From positions 28,330 to 92,329 of the forward strand of contig CAMUAR010000005.1 of the NCBI GenBank assembly GCA_947086895.1: a stretch of DNA of 64,000 nucleotides, in the 5' to 3' direction. Numbering within the stretch: position 1 is the stretch's first letter; the number at the start of each line of letters is the position of its first letter. Positions 8,681 through 17,003 of this stretch are shown here, in pieces. Both the position numbers and the translations under genes were made by a program. Source of the DNA: an uncultured Lachnospiraceae bacterium. Lineage in GTDB: Bacteria > Bacillota > Clostridia > Lachnospirales > Lachnospiraceae. The notes beneath the pieces are model-generated. The model worked only from the letters and a program-made list of their open reading frames with translations, ran no database searches and was not told where the DNA came from.

Positions 8681-8845
8681 CAAACGTGTTTGAAAATTCC
8701 AATCAATTTGTCAACCTGCCAAAACAGGAGAAAAAATAAAGAAAGATCAGGAATACTTTTTCTTTCGAAGAAAATCCGATTCATTTTTTTCTTGTTTCAT
8801 AGATTTTTCCCTTTGATTTTGTGCAATTTTTCATTTTCAAACACG
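8681..8845 (-). promoter_or_regulatory. Upstream region of trxB with palindromes
   Basis: A consensus -35 TTGACA lies at 8709-8714 but no good -10 follows at normal spacing. Downstream, CAAAC-AC-GTTTG (8681-8692) is a dyad where the -10 should be. A 12-bp copy, CGTGTTTGAAAA (8685-8696), recurs inverted at 8834-8845. This looks like an activator- or repressor-controlled promoter, but that is inference. The 270-bp gap also holds a 17-codon frame at 8747-8800. Confidence 0.35.
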
Positions 8846-8884
8846 CTTTAGGAAGTTTGATTTTTTAATATAGTATTTTGTTTT

Positions 8885-9826
8885 TTACCATGTTCCGTCC
8901 TGCCTGATTTCCATGCTGTGCAGCTTTGTACCGCCCGCTTCATAACTTAACTCTTGATTTTTAATACTGACGCGCGTACCAGCTGGAATGGAGGAAGTAA
9001 TAAACGCATTGCCTCCAATCACTGCCCCTGCGCCAATCACCGTTTCTCCGCCAAGAATGGAAGCCCCGGAATAAATGGTTACATTGTCCTCTATGGTCGG
9101 GTGACGTTTTCTGTTTTTTAACGTCTGCCCGCCTTTCGTGGAAAGCGCGCCGAGCGTCACTCCCTGATAGACTTTGACATTATTTCCGATCACGGTTGTC
9201 TCACCAATCACAATCCCCGTCCCATGATCAATAAAAAAATATTTCCCAATTGTCGCTCCGGGATGAATATCAATTCCTGTCACTCCATGCGCATACTCTG
9301 TCATAATACGCGGAATCAGCGGCACGGATAATAGATGCAACTCATGTGCAAGACGATTGACCATAATTGCATACAGCCCTGGATATGAAAAAATAATCTC
9401 ATCGGTGTTGTATGCCGCGGGATCTCCATCATAGGCGGCCTGCACATCCGTCTCAATGATTTGCCGCACCGCTGGTATTTTTTCCAAAAATGCGACGCAC
9501 CGCGATCTGGCAAGCTCTGTAAGCTCGCTGCGCCCACAGCTGCTATATTCTGGAATATTTGAAAATACAATCTCTACCTGATGGCTTAAATGAAATAAAA
9601 CATCTTCCAAAAGCATGGACAAATTGTTTTTTACTGTATAAACACGGTACTTTTTGTTTTTAAAATAACCTGGAAAAATCATCTGCTGCAGTTTGTGTAC
9701 AATCTCAATAATCGCTTCCTTGTCAAGCTGATTTACCGTATTTTTCTGATCAATTCTGCCCTCTCGTCGGTAATCGCCAAGAATATTGTCCACCAGCATT
9801 CCAATCTGTTGTTCCATGCCTTCCAT
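8885..9826 (-). CDS. Serine O-acetyltransferase (CysE/EpsC-like)
   Basis: Makes O-acetylserine from serine and acetyl-CoA for cysteine synthesis. 313 residues, longer at the N-terminus than short CysE and matching the EpsC-like form. An N-terminal helical region (1-165) precedes a left-handed beta-helix built of hexapeptide repeats (IHPGATIG, IVIGETTVIG, SILGGETVIGAG) with the catalytic-loop His residues in YAHGVTGIDIHPG and FFIDHG. The start is uncertain: ATG 9826 follows GGGGG at about 10 nt, while a longer frame begins at 9880 behind GAAGAA. It lies 125 bp after trpS, with no sulfur-metabolism partner next to it. Confidence 0.88.
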   Translation of the reverse strand: MEGMEQQIGMLVDNILGDYRREGRIDQKNTVNQLDKEAIIEIVHKLQQMIFPGYFKNKKYRVYTVKNNLSMLLEDVLFHLSHQVEIVFSNIPEYSSCGRSELTELARSRCVAFLEKIPAVRQIIETDVQAAYDGDPAAYNTDEIIFSYPGLYAIMVNRLAHELHLLSVPLIPRIMTEYAHGVTGIDIHPGATIGKYFFIDHGTGIVIGETTVIGNNVKVYQGVTLGALSTKGGQTLKNRKRHPTIEDNVTIYSGASILGGETVIGAGAVIGGNAFITSSIPAGTRVSIKNQELSYEAGGTKLHSMEIRQDGTW

Positions 9827-9896
9827 AATATAATATCCCCCAAAATTGTGCCGTATTCCGGCGCCATACGATTGTTCCATTTTTTCTTCTATTTTA

Positions 9897-9910
9897 TTCG
9901 GCGCGCCGAA
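9897..9910. repeat. 14-bp perfect palindrome between trpS and the acetyltransferase gene
   Basis: TTCGGCGCGCCGAA is self-complementary, lies 42 bp after the trpS stop, and lacks a following T-run. It may be a stem at the transcript end or a protein-binding site. Confidence 0.4.
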
Positions 9911-9951
9911 AACTTGTGCTGCTTTTCTTCCAAGAAATCACGCGGATCTGT

Positions 9952-10965
9952 TTATGGCAAAAGCAATCCTATTTTCTTTTTTACTTTCAAAAGCGTCCGC
10001 GCAGAAATCTCTGCCGCCTTTTCAGCTCCAATTTTGCACTGCTGTTCCAAATAGCTTCGGTCTGCCATCAATTCAGCAAATTTTTCACGGATTGGACGCA
10101 GCTTTTCTGCCACTGCACTGCCTACTTCCGCTTTAAAATCACCGTAACCCTTTCCCTCAAAATCATGTTCTATCTGCTCAAAAGACATTCCTGTTACCGC
10201 AGAATAAATGGACATTAAATTGTTAATCCCATCCTTGCCTTCCCGGAAACAAACTTCTGTTTCACTGTCTGTCACAGCACGGCGGAATTTACTTACAATC
10301 ACTTTCGGATCATCGAGAATCGTGATAAATGCATTTGGATTTGTGTCAGATTTTGACATTTTCTTTGTCGGTTCCTGCAAGGACATAATGCGCGCGCCGG
10401 TCTTTGCAATATATGCTTCTGGCATACGAAATACATTGCCGTAAATACCATTAAAATGCTCCACAACATCGCGCGTAAATTCCAAATGCTGTCTCTGATC
10501 CTCCCCGACCGGCACATAATCTGGCTGATACAAAAGAATATCGGCTGCCATCAGCGCCGGATAAGTAAACAGCCCTGCATTTACATTGTCCGCATGTTTT
10601 GCCGCCTTATCTTTAAACTGTGTCATTCGCGAGAGTGCGCCAAACGGGGAATAGCATGAAAGAATCCACGATAATTCTGCATGATTGCAGACATGGCTCT
10701 GCACAAATACAAGACTTTTTTCCGGGTCAACACCACACGCAAGAAGCAGTGCAAACGCCTCCAATGTCCGCCGGCGAAGTTCCGCCGGTTCTTGGCGTAC
10801 CGTCAGCGAATGCAGGTCGGCAACAAAATATGCGCACTGATACTCCTCCTGCATCAAGCCCCAATGCCGAACTGCTCCGATATAATTTCCAAGCGTAAAT
10901 ATGCCTGTCGGCTGTATCCCGCTTAATATAACTTTTTTTCTTTCCTTTTTTAATTCTTCTTCCAT
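9952..10965 (-). CDS. trpS: Tryptophanyl-tRNA synthetase
   Basis: Class I aminoacyl-tRNA synthetase that charges tRNA-Trp; 337 residues, normal for bacterial TrpRS. The HIGH-equivalent motif TLGNYIGA is at 24-31 and the catalytic loop KMSKS at 202-206. GEDQRQHLEFTRD (154-166) is a family hallmark. I place the start at ATG 10965 behind AGGAAGGA; a 15-codon extension to 11010 lacks support. The 120-bp upstream gap shows no T-box (no specifier stem or antitermination hairpin), so it does not seem to be controlled by uncharged tRNA. Confidence 0.97.
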   Translation of the reverse strand: MEEELKKERKKVILSGIQPTGIFTLGNYIGAVRHWGLMQEEYQCAYFVADLHSLTVRQEPAELRRRTLEAFALLLACGVDPEKSLVFVQSHVCNHAELSWILSCYSPFGALSRMTQFKDKAAKHADNVNAGLFTYPALMAADILLYQPDYVPVGEDQRQHLEFTRDVVEHFNGIYGNVFRMPEAYIAKTGARIMSLQEPTKKMSKSDTNPNAFITILDDPKVIVSKFRRAVTDSETEVCFREGKDGINNLMSIYSAVTGMSFEQIEHDFEGKGYGDFKAEVGSAVAEKLRPIREKFAELMADRSYLEQQCKIGAEKAAEISARTLLKVKKKIGLLLP

Positions 10966-11085
10966 GCTTTCCTTCCTTTCTTTCCATAATACAAATTTAA
11001 ACAATCGCAAAACTTAATATTTCTTGAATTTTTTGAAAACAGAACAACGAACAACAATTTAAATTTTATAAAGTAACAGCTATTT

Positions 11086-13086
11086 TTAGTATGCGATCAT
11101 AGGAATTTTTTCGGCTTTCTCCTGCGTCTTTTCGATTCTTTTATCCGCTACAGCATACATTCTGCTGCTGCATTCTTTCACTTTTTTCAACATATCTGGA
11201 TAAGGGATCGAACAAATATCAAACAGCCCGATATTGTAATTTTCTCCGTCAAAACGCCCAAGAACAAACTGGTCATAACACTGAAAATAATGACATCCTA
11301 CCCCGTTTGGATGCGCCGCCACGCTCTCGACATAATACTGGTATGCAGTCCCCCGATCTTTTTGACTTTTTACGCCTTCAAGTCCAGTTGCAGGAAGCCC
11401 GGCGTCAAGTGCTCCAAAATGAAATTCTCCGATCATCACGGGAAGGTCTACCCCTAAATCTGCAACGCGCTGCAGATTCTTCGTCGGGTCTACCGCATAG
11501 CAGTTAATGGAAAATACATCAAAATTCTCCCATCCTGCAACCAGATCCGGGTTGGAAATCCACGCCCAGCGCATCCCTAGAATCATATGATTTTTATCTA
11601 CTCTGCGGCACGCTTCTGACGGTATTCCAATATAAGCTCTAAGCATCTGTCTGGAAAATTCCCTCATATCTTCTTTTGCCGCTTCCGAATACTTTGACAC
11701 ATCTTTTTTCGGCTCATACAAACTTTCAAAATCTTTTAGAGAACAATTCCATGAAATATTTAATTTTTCAATCTCTTTATAGCGCTCTTTTAAAAATCCG
11801 ACAAGCTTCTCTTTACACACTGTTTTTACTGGATTGTACAACACTTCATCCGCCAGCATCAAATTATCCACAAATGCCCATGCCGGTTCGTTTCTAAGAA
11901 AATATCCAATCATCCACGGGTCGTCCTTCGCCTCTTTTAACGCCTGTGCGCAGTGTTCTGCCTGCTCTTTATACTCTTCGCTAAACACATCTGGAAAGTC
12001 TCTGAAAATGGTTTCTTTTGTTGAAGGAAATTCTGGAAGTGAAGTTACATAGGGAATATTTCTTGTTCCAAACAATGCAGGATCACTCCAGTTTCCAAGT
12101 GTATTCATTCCGTACTTTTTTAACTGCCCGCAGATCATGCTCTTCCATGTTTCATACCAGTCTTTGCCGAACGCTTTATATAAGTTTGCTTTTGTGTAAG
12201 AAAACATAACCGGACTGCGCTTTGCTTTTGCATTCATCCGCCCAGAAAACATTTTACCATACACTGCGTCCTCTTTTTCTGGCAGCCAGTCCAACCACTG
12301 TTCTACACCGTCAACCCGGCAGTCGTTTCCTGCTCCTACACAGTCTGGTCCAACGCTAAAATAAGCATAGCCGAGAGGATCGACCAGCCACCATTTGCCG
12401 GATTCCTTCTGTTTTGAAAAATATCCTGTTCCCTCTTTTAATTTCTTCTCTTTCCAGCCGCCATAGATGGACCAATCTGCAAAAGGATATCCTTCCTCTT
12501 TTTTTCCCGCCTGTTCTTGCAGTTTTTCTTTTAAATTATCCAGACTTGTTGTCTTATTTTCCCATTCTTTCCATTTTGCCTGACCAAAACAATCTACCAG
12601 CTTTTCTTCGGACAGCGAAATCTGATCTGGATACTGTTCCGACAATACCATACTGCCGATTTCCAACTTGATATCGTGAAAGGATGGAAGCGGAGACAAT
12701 GCTATTTTCGTAATCTCATCCTTGGATACCCGTCTTCCATGACAGACAATCTTCAACATGCCCGGCGTATGTTCTGGAAATAGCTCTTTGGCGGCAAACC
12801 ATTCAAAATCAAGACATACTTGCGTTCTAACCTGAGGCAGCAAACCAAATCGCACTTCAAGCGCCGGTTTTTCTTCTCCTGTATAGACCAGTAAGTGCAT
12901 AGGAACACTGTGTTCTTCAAGTACTTTAACTTGAAAAGACAAATACTGTTCTTTGCATCCTACAGCCTGTGGAATCCAAAAGCCTGATCCAGCTTTCGGG
13001 AAATGAAACAAACTGGTATCGCTATTTTGTTCTTTTTTTACTACCCCATCCATCAAATATTTTGGATCTATAATAATATTTTGCAT
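11086..13086 (-). CDS. Clan GH-A glycoside hydrolase, agarase/GH50-like
   Basis: 666 residues without signal peptide, so probably cytoplasmic. An N-terminal beta-sandwich-like region (1-220) is followed by a TIM-barrel domain (about 230-640). The segment WWLVDPLGYAYFSVGPD (232-248) is typical of agarase-type GH50 and related enzymes. RNEP near 398-401 provides the likely acid/base Glu400 and IGEFHFGA (552-559) the likely nucleophile Glu554, the retaining pair of clan GH-A. The substrate is not predictable; a beta-galactoside or similar oligosaccharide is a guess. It starts at ATG 13086 behind GGAGGGG. No transporter or regulator is adjacent, so it stands alone between tsf and trpS. Confidence 0.75.
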   Translation of the reverse strand: MQNIIIDPKYLMDGVVKKEQNSDTSLFHFPKAGSGFWIPQAVGCKEQYLSFQVKVLEEHSVPMHLLVYTGEEKPALEVRFGLLPQVRTQVCLDFEWFAAKELFPEHTPGMLKIVCHGRRVSKDEITKIALSPLPSFHDIKLEIGSMVLSEQYPDQISLSEEKLVDCFGQAKWKEWENKTTSLDNLKEKLQEQAGKKEEGYPFADWSIYGGWKEKKLKEGTGYFSKQKESGKWWLVDPLGYAYFSVGPDCVGAGNDCRVDGVEQWLDWLPEKEDAVYGKMFSGRMNAKAKRSPVMFSYTKANLYKAFGKDWYETWKSMICGQLKKYGMNTLGNWSDPALFGTRNIPYVTSLPEFPSTKETIFRDFPDVFSEEYKEQAEHCAQALKEAKDDPWMIGYFLRNEPAWAFVDNLMLADEVLYNPVKTVCKEKLVGFLKERYKEIEKLNISWNCSLKDFESLYEPKKDVSKYSEAAKEDMREFSRQMLRAYIGIPSEACRRVDKNHMILGMRWAWISNPDLVAGWENFDVFSINCYAVDPTKNLQRVADLGVDLPVMIGEFHFGALDAGLPATGLEGVKSQKDRGTAYQYYVESVAAHPNGVGCHYFQCYDQFVLGRFDGENYNIGLFDICSIPYPDMLKKVKECSSRMYAVADKRIEKTQEKAEKIPMIAY

Positions 13087-13117
13087 TAACCCCTCCGTCT
13101 GGCTCAACAAAGCAACC

Positions 13118-13146
13118 TTATAAATACTACACTGAACTCCTGCAAA
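13118..13146 (-). promoter_or_regulatory. Candidate promoter of the glycoside hydrolase gene
   Basis: TTTGCA (13141-13146), 17-bp spacer, TTATAA (13118-13123) on the minus strand, 30 bp upstream of the start codon. Both boxes match only partly, so this is a weak call. A GCGGAATTCCGC palindrome abuts the tsf stop at 13252-13263. Confidence 0.4.
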
Positions 13147-13262
13147 CCATAAGTTCTCTGGCACGCCCCAGTTAGAAAAATAGGCCCGGAAAATCCCTGC
13201 TGCCTCATGGCTGCACGGCTTCCCAGACCTGTTTTTTCTATATTTCCACTGCGGAATTCCGC

Positions 13263-14201
13263 TTACATGCCCATCTGCTTTGCAACTTCGGCAGCGAAAT
13301 CCTCATTCTTCTTTTCAAGACCTTCGCCTGTCTCAAAACGCACAAATCTCTTGATGGAGAAGTTTGCATTGTTCTCCTTCGCCACCTGCGCAACATACTG
13401 ACCTACTGTCTGTTTGCCGTCTTCCGCCTTGACATAAACCTGATCTACAAGGCAAATTTCCTTGAGTTCCTTGTTGATACGACCAGCAATCATACCCTCG
13501 ATCACACGCTCTGGCTTCTGGGACTCCTTTGGATCATTCATAATCTGAGCCTTGATAATCTCTTTTTCATGCTCAATATAATCTGCTCCAATCTCATCTT
13601 TGCTCACATACTTCGGATACAGCGCAGCAACCTGCATTGCCACATTGGACATCGCTTCCTTGATCGCATCATTGACAACATCTGTATTTGCCTCAACAAT
13701 TACACCAATTCTGCCGCCGCCGTGAGTGTAAGTTACAACACAGCCGTTCTCCGCTTCTACTTTTGCGAAACGACGGATGCTGAGTTTCTCACCAATCGTT
13801 GCAATTTTTTCCACCAACGCCTCTTTTACAGTTTTTGATGTATCTCCGACAAATTGTGCCTCAAGCAGCGCGTCAACGTCCGCATAGCTTCCGGTCATAA
13901 CCTGTTCTGCAATCTGACCTACAAAATTCTGGAACTGCTCGTTCTTTGCAACAAAGTCTGTCTCAGAATTTACTTCTACAACAGCTGCTGCTTTCTCGCC
14001 TGAAACAGCAATTTTACAGATACCTTCCGCTGCAATTCTGTTTGCCTTTGTATCCGCTTTGGCTTGTCCCTTCTTTCTCAAGAATTCGACAGCCTCCTCC
14101 ATATTTCCATTTGTCTCCGCAAGCGCTTTTTTGCAGTCCATCATACCAGCGCCTGTCATCTCCCTTAATTCCTTTACCATACTTGCTGTAACATCAGCCA
14201 T
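13263..14201 (-). CDS. tsf: Elongation factor Ts
   Basis: Nucleotide-exchange factor for EF-Tu; 312 residues with the N-terminal UBA-like domain (VKELREMTGAGMMDCKKAL) and the core motif SETDFVAKNEQF that contacts EF-Tu. It starts at ATG 14201 behind GAGGGA, four codons inside a slightly longer frame. It is cotranscribed with rpsB (63-bp gap), as in most bacteria. A small stem-loop and the AGAATGTGAGG leader found before prfA also precede it. Confidence 0.97.
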   Translation of the reverse strand: MADVTASMVKELREMTGAGMMDCKKALAETNGNMEEAVEFLRKKGQAKADTKANRIAAEGICKIAVSGEKAAAVVEVNSETDFVAKNEQFQNFVGQIAEQVMTGSYADVDALLEAQFVGDTSKTVKEALVEKIATIGEKLSIRRFAKVEAENGCVVTYTHGGGRIGVIVEANTDVVNDAIKEAMSNVAMQVAALYPKYVSKDEIGADYIEHEKEIIKAQIMNDPKESQKPERVIEGMIAGRINKELKEICLVDQVYVKAEDGKQTVGQYVAQVAKENNANFSIKRFVRFETGEGLEKKNEDFAAEVAKQMGM

Positions 14202-14207
14202 CTTTTC

Positions 14208-14233
14208 CCTCACATTCTGCTGCCGACAGCAGC
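14208..14233 (-). promoter_or_regulatory. Stem-loop plus AGAATGTGAGG leader before tsf
   Basis: GCTGC-TGTCG-GCAGC hairpin (14219-14233) followed at once by AGAATGTGAGG (14208-14218), which supplies the tsf ribosome binding site. It is the second example of the module seen before prfA. Confidence 0.5.
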
Positions 14234-14264
14234 TTTACATCTCAAATTCTTCTCTTTATTTGAT

Positions 14265-15014
14265 CTACTCTTCTGCCGCCGCAGTCTCCTCTGAGACTTC
14301 CTCCGCAGCATCCTCAGTATCTGTCATCTGAACACCCTGATTTGCCTCGATTACGGCATCCGCCATCTTCGCTACAATCAATTTTACAGCGCGGATTGCA
14401 TCGTCATTGCCCGGAATCACGTAGTCAAGCTCCTCTGGATCACAGTTTGTATCAGCAATACCAATCAACGGAATACCTAATGTGTGTGCTTCCTGAACAC
14501 AGATCCTCTCTTTCTTTGGATCGACAACAAAAATGGCATCAGGAATATTCTTCATATTTTTAATACCGCCAAGGTTTTTCTCTAACTTTTCCCATTCCTT
14601 GCGAAGCTCGATTACTTCTTTCTTTGGAAGCACATCAAAGGTACCATCCTCGGACATCGTCTCAATCTGCTTTAATCTTGCAATTCTGGACTGGATTGTC
14701 TTGAAGTTGGTGAGCATACCGCCAAGCCATCTCTCATTGACATAGAACATTCCGCAGCGCTCTGCTTCCGCTTTAATTGAATCCTGCGCCTGCTTCTTTG
14801 TTCCTACAAAAAGGATTTTTCCGCCGTCTGCAACGATATCTTTGATCGCAAAATACGCCTCGTCCACCTTTCCGACAGACTTCTGCAAATCGATAATGTA
14901 GATACCGTTTCTCTCGGTGTAGATGTACTCCGCCATCTTAGGGTTCCATCTTCTTGTCTGATGTCCAAAATGAACACCTGCCTCCAGCAACTGCTTCATT
15001 GAAATAACGCTCAT
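14265..15014 (-). CDS. rpsB: 30S ribosomal protein S2
   Basis: 249-residue small-subunit protein with the family motifs [22 protein letters not shown] at the N-terminus and [15 protein letters not shown] near 190; the Glu/Ala-rich acidic tail is usual. The start at ATG 15014 follows GGAGGGA; a 12-codon extension is leader sequence. It has its own promoter (15130-15158) with a leader of about 110 nt, long enough for the S2 feedback control known in other bacteria, though no leader fold was verified. Confidence 0.97.
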   Translation of the reverse strand: MSVISMKQLLEAGVHFGHQTRRWNPKMAEYIYTERNGIYIIDLQKSVGKVDEAYFAIKDIVADGGKILFVGTKKQAQDSIKAEAERCGMFYVNERWLGGMLTNFKTIQSRIARLKQIETMSEDGTFDVLPKKEVIELRKEWEKLEKNLGGIKNMKNIPDAIFVVDPKKERICVQEAHTLGIPLIGIADTNCDPEELDYVIPGNDDAIRAVKLIVAKMADAVIEANQGVQMTDTEDAAEEVSEETAAAEE

Positions 15015-15129
15015 GTCTTTCCCTCCATTTGGTTTTTCTTCCATAGCCATGTCTATCTGTTTCCATCCGACACCAAATTGTCAGCCACCAGAAACCAGAT
15101 CAAAGCTATGTGATTTTTGTGACTTTCTC

Positions 15130-15158
15130 AGTCTAGCATAGATTCCCCTGATTTTCAA
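15130..15158 (-). promoter_or_regulatory. rpsB-tsf promoter
   Basis: Minus-strand TTGAAA (15153-15158), 17-bp spacer, TAGACT (15130-15135). It lets rpsB-tsf be expressed independently of the long flagellar operon that ends 140 bp upstream. No strong terminator was seen between 15159 and 15295, so some read-through from the flagellar operon is possible. Confidence 0.65.
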
Positions 15159-15295
15159 GTATTTTTTGCCAAAAATATTATGCCTGGTGGCTATTTTAAC
15201 ACTTCTCATACTGAAAGGCAGAAATATTTTATCACGTTTGCAAAATATTCTAACCTGCAAATCCTGAAATTTTAATTTTCACTTTATGAGTCTGT

Positions 15296-15679
15296 TTATA
15301 TCGCCAAACAGGGTTGTGGGTTCACCTTTTTTGTCATTCCCAAATCTGGGGTCTCCGGCTCTTTATCTGATTTTTCTGACTCGGAACTTCCCGTCATTGC
15401 CGGGGATGGCTGTTCTGGTTCTTCAGGCTTTTCCGGCAGTTCTGGTGTTGGTTCTGGAGTCGATTTTTGTTCTTGTGCCGGAGTTGGACCTGGAGTTATC
15501 GTCAAAGCAGATAAATCTACATCGTCATTCTTTTGCTTTATACTAAGTTCATTGGCTTTTTGGATAATCTCCTCGTCGGACAATCTATAGTTTGGAATAA
15601 CGATTATAGAGTACAAAAAAACAGTTATCAAAATTCCAAGACCGGCTCCTTGCAAATAATATTTAAATCTTCGTTTCAA
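15296..15679 (-). CDS. Small single-pass membrane protein at end of fla/che operon
   Basis: 127 residues, function unknown. A short basic N-terminus and one transmembrane helix (about 10-30) are followed by SDEEIIQKANELSI and then a long Pro/Glu/Thr-rich extracellular tail (PTPAQEQKSTPEPTPELPEK). The SDEEII segment recalls small YceG/MltG-like proteins encoded at this spot in related Lachnospiraceae, but the catalytic MltG domain is absent. I favour TTG 15679 as start because GGGG stands 7 nt upstream; another TTG at 15685 is too close. It is the last gene of the flagellar run, before the rpsB promoter. Confidence 0.7.
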   Translation of the reverse strand: MKRRFKYYLQGAGLGILITVFLYSIIVIPNYRLSDEEIIQKANELSIKQKNDDVDLSALTITPGPTPAQEQKSTPEPTPELPEKPEEPEQPSPAMTGSSESEKSDKEPETPDLGMTKKVNPQPCLAI

Positions 15680-15734
15680 CGTCAATCCCCATTTCTAAAT
15701 TTAGACAACTAAACTGCCAATCACTTTTTTCTGC

Positions 15735-16478
15735 TTATTTTTTGCCGTACAGATCAATAATCAATTTCACTGCACCTTGTCCCATAGAAAGCATCTTTGA
15801 TATCTCTTTGATCGATTTTTCTTCAGCGTAAAGCGCAAGTACCTTCTCCTGCTTCTCCAGCTTATCTTCTGGAGTTTCCGCAGCTTCTATCAGCTCTTCC
15901 TCTGGTTCTTCCGTTTTTTCTGCCGCCGTATTTACGGCAGTTTGTTCTTTCCCTGGCTGCGCGCCAGTTTTGGAAACCTGATCTTCCATCTGCGGCAGCT
16001 CTCCTTGTTTTTTCGCCGCATTCCGGCTGCTGACTCTTGCCTTTGCCTGTTTCAACTCCTCAATACGGTCAAACAGCTCCTTGTTCTCTCTGCGCATCTG
16101 TTCCATCTTATTCATTGTGGACTTCATCTCTTCTTCTTTTTTCTGAAGCATATCATAAAGGAAGATGATTTCTTGGTTATTGTTTTCGATCTTTTCTAAA
16201 ACTTGATTTGAAAACTCATCCACTGCCATAATCTTATCGTTTGATACCTGCGCCAGCTTGTCCTCCACATCCGCCAAAGCCTTCTCACTGGCATTTGCCA
16301 AAAGCTCATCCAATTTTCGGCGCACTTCTTCCTCCTGGTAAACAGCAGCCTCCTTAATTTTTTTAATCTCTTCATCAAGGTCCAATGGTTCTGTTTGATT
16401 TTTTCTCTCTCCGAAAAAAAAGCTGCCAACCAGCAAAACAAAGCCTAAAATCAATATTATAATCTCGGTTGCTGTCAT
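15735..16478 (-). CDS. DUF6115-type membrane coiled-coil protein
   Basis: 247 residues. An N-terminal transmembrane helix (about 5-22) is followed by a long Glu/Lys-rich coiled coil (about 30-150), a low-complexity linker, and a C-terminal helix-turn-helix-like segment (VLALYAEEKSIKEISKMLSMGQGAVKLIIDLYG, quoted here only by its ends: VLALYAEE and IIDLYG). This layout fits the DUF6115 proteins that follow fliA and fapA in Clostridia. Function is unknown; membrane anchoring plus an HTH could link envelope and DNA, which is inference. The ribosome binding site lies in the AGAATGTGAGG module. Confidence 0.75.
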   Translation of the reverse strand: MTATEIIILILGFVLLVGSFFFGERKNQTEPLDLDEEIKKIKEAAVYQEEEVRRKLDELLANASEKALADVEDKLAQVSNDKIMAVDEFSNQVLEKIENNNQEIIFLYDMLQKKEEEMKSTMNKMEQMRRENKELFDRIEELKQAKARVSSRNAAKKQGELPQMEDQVSKTGAQPGKEQTAVNTAAEKTEEPEEELIEAAETPEDKLEKQEKVLALYAEEKSIKEISKMLSMGQGAVKLIIDLYGKK

Positions 16479-16482
16479 GTGT

Positions 16483-16506
16483 CCTCACATTCTTCCGCAT
16501 AAGCGG
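16483..16506 (-). promoter_or_regulatory. Stem-loop plus AGAATGTGAGG leader before DUF6115 gene
   Basis: CCGC-TTAT-GCGG hairpin (16495-16506) followed by AGAATGTGAGG (16483-16493) and the start codon. It is the third member of the leader family also seen at prfA and tsf. Confidence 0.5.
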
Positions 16507-16586
16507 TATTTCCTTACAGTTTAGCTTCTAGCTTCTATCATTTATTCTCTGCCAAACTGCAATAAATTTATACATCAGCACTGTCA

Positions 16587-16631
16587 CCGATGCTTATCGG
16601 CAGGAAAGGCGGGGCAAAAGCCCTGCCTTTC
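16587..16631 (-). repeat. Two adjacent intergenic stem-loops
   Basis: On the minus strand a 12-bp stem with one mismatch and a TTTT loop (16604-16631) is followed by CCGAT-AAGC-ATCGG (16587-16600). Neither is followed by a T-run, so they are more likely RNA-stability or processing elements than terminators. The gap between the two small genes (16479-16655) holds nothing else I can name. Confidence 0.6.
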
Positions 16632-16655
16632 TCTGTCAGCAAACTTTTTCTTCCG

Positions 16656-16967
16656 CTAAATTCGGATGTCAAAGCCCCTTTTTTCTTTATCCAAATTTTC
16701 TTGTTCTTTTCTATTCTTTTTTTTCATGCCGCCTTTCTTGTACAGCATTCCCTTTCCATTGCCGGAACTTCCATCATAACGGTATTCGGGCTGATCGGAT
16801 TTTGCAAGCATTATTGTTCTTGTACTGTCCATCTTCTGCTTTTGCTCCATCGCAGCTCCAAGCGCCGTCTGCTCATGAACTGGTCTTTGCACTTCCGTCT
16901 GTTTTTGAAATGAAGCTTCCTGTGACTTTGGCACAAACGCCGCTGTCTCAATCGGTGTGATTGCCAT
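16656..16967 (-). CDS. Small hydrophilic protein of the fla/che operon
   Basis: 103 residues, no transmembrane segment, rich in Gln, Lys and Glu. The N-terminus MAITPIETAAFVPKSQE and the basic GMKKKNRKEQE stretch resemble the small uncharacterised proteins found next to fapA and fliA in clostridial flagellar operons. The function is not known. It starts at ATG 16967 with GGGAGGTG upstream, 36 bp after fapA, and two stem-loops follow the stop codon. Confidence 0.7.
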   Translation of the reverse strand: MAITPIETAAFVPKSQEASFQKQTEVQRPVHEQTALGAAMEQKQKMDSTRTIMLAKSDQPEYRYDGSSGNGKGMLYKKGGMKKKNRKEQENLDKEKRGFDIRI

Positions 16968-17003
16968 AAAACACCTCCCTGCCCAAGTCTGGCAGCTATC
17001 CGC

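Noticed and set aside
10966..11085. T-box riboswitch before trpS
   Set aside because: The gap is only 120 bp and shows no specifier loop, T-box sequence or terminator/antiterminator pair.
15296..15679. Full MltG lytic transglycosylase
   Set aside because: Only the N-terminal helix and one short segment resemble such proteins; the catalytic domain is missing.
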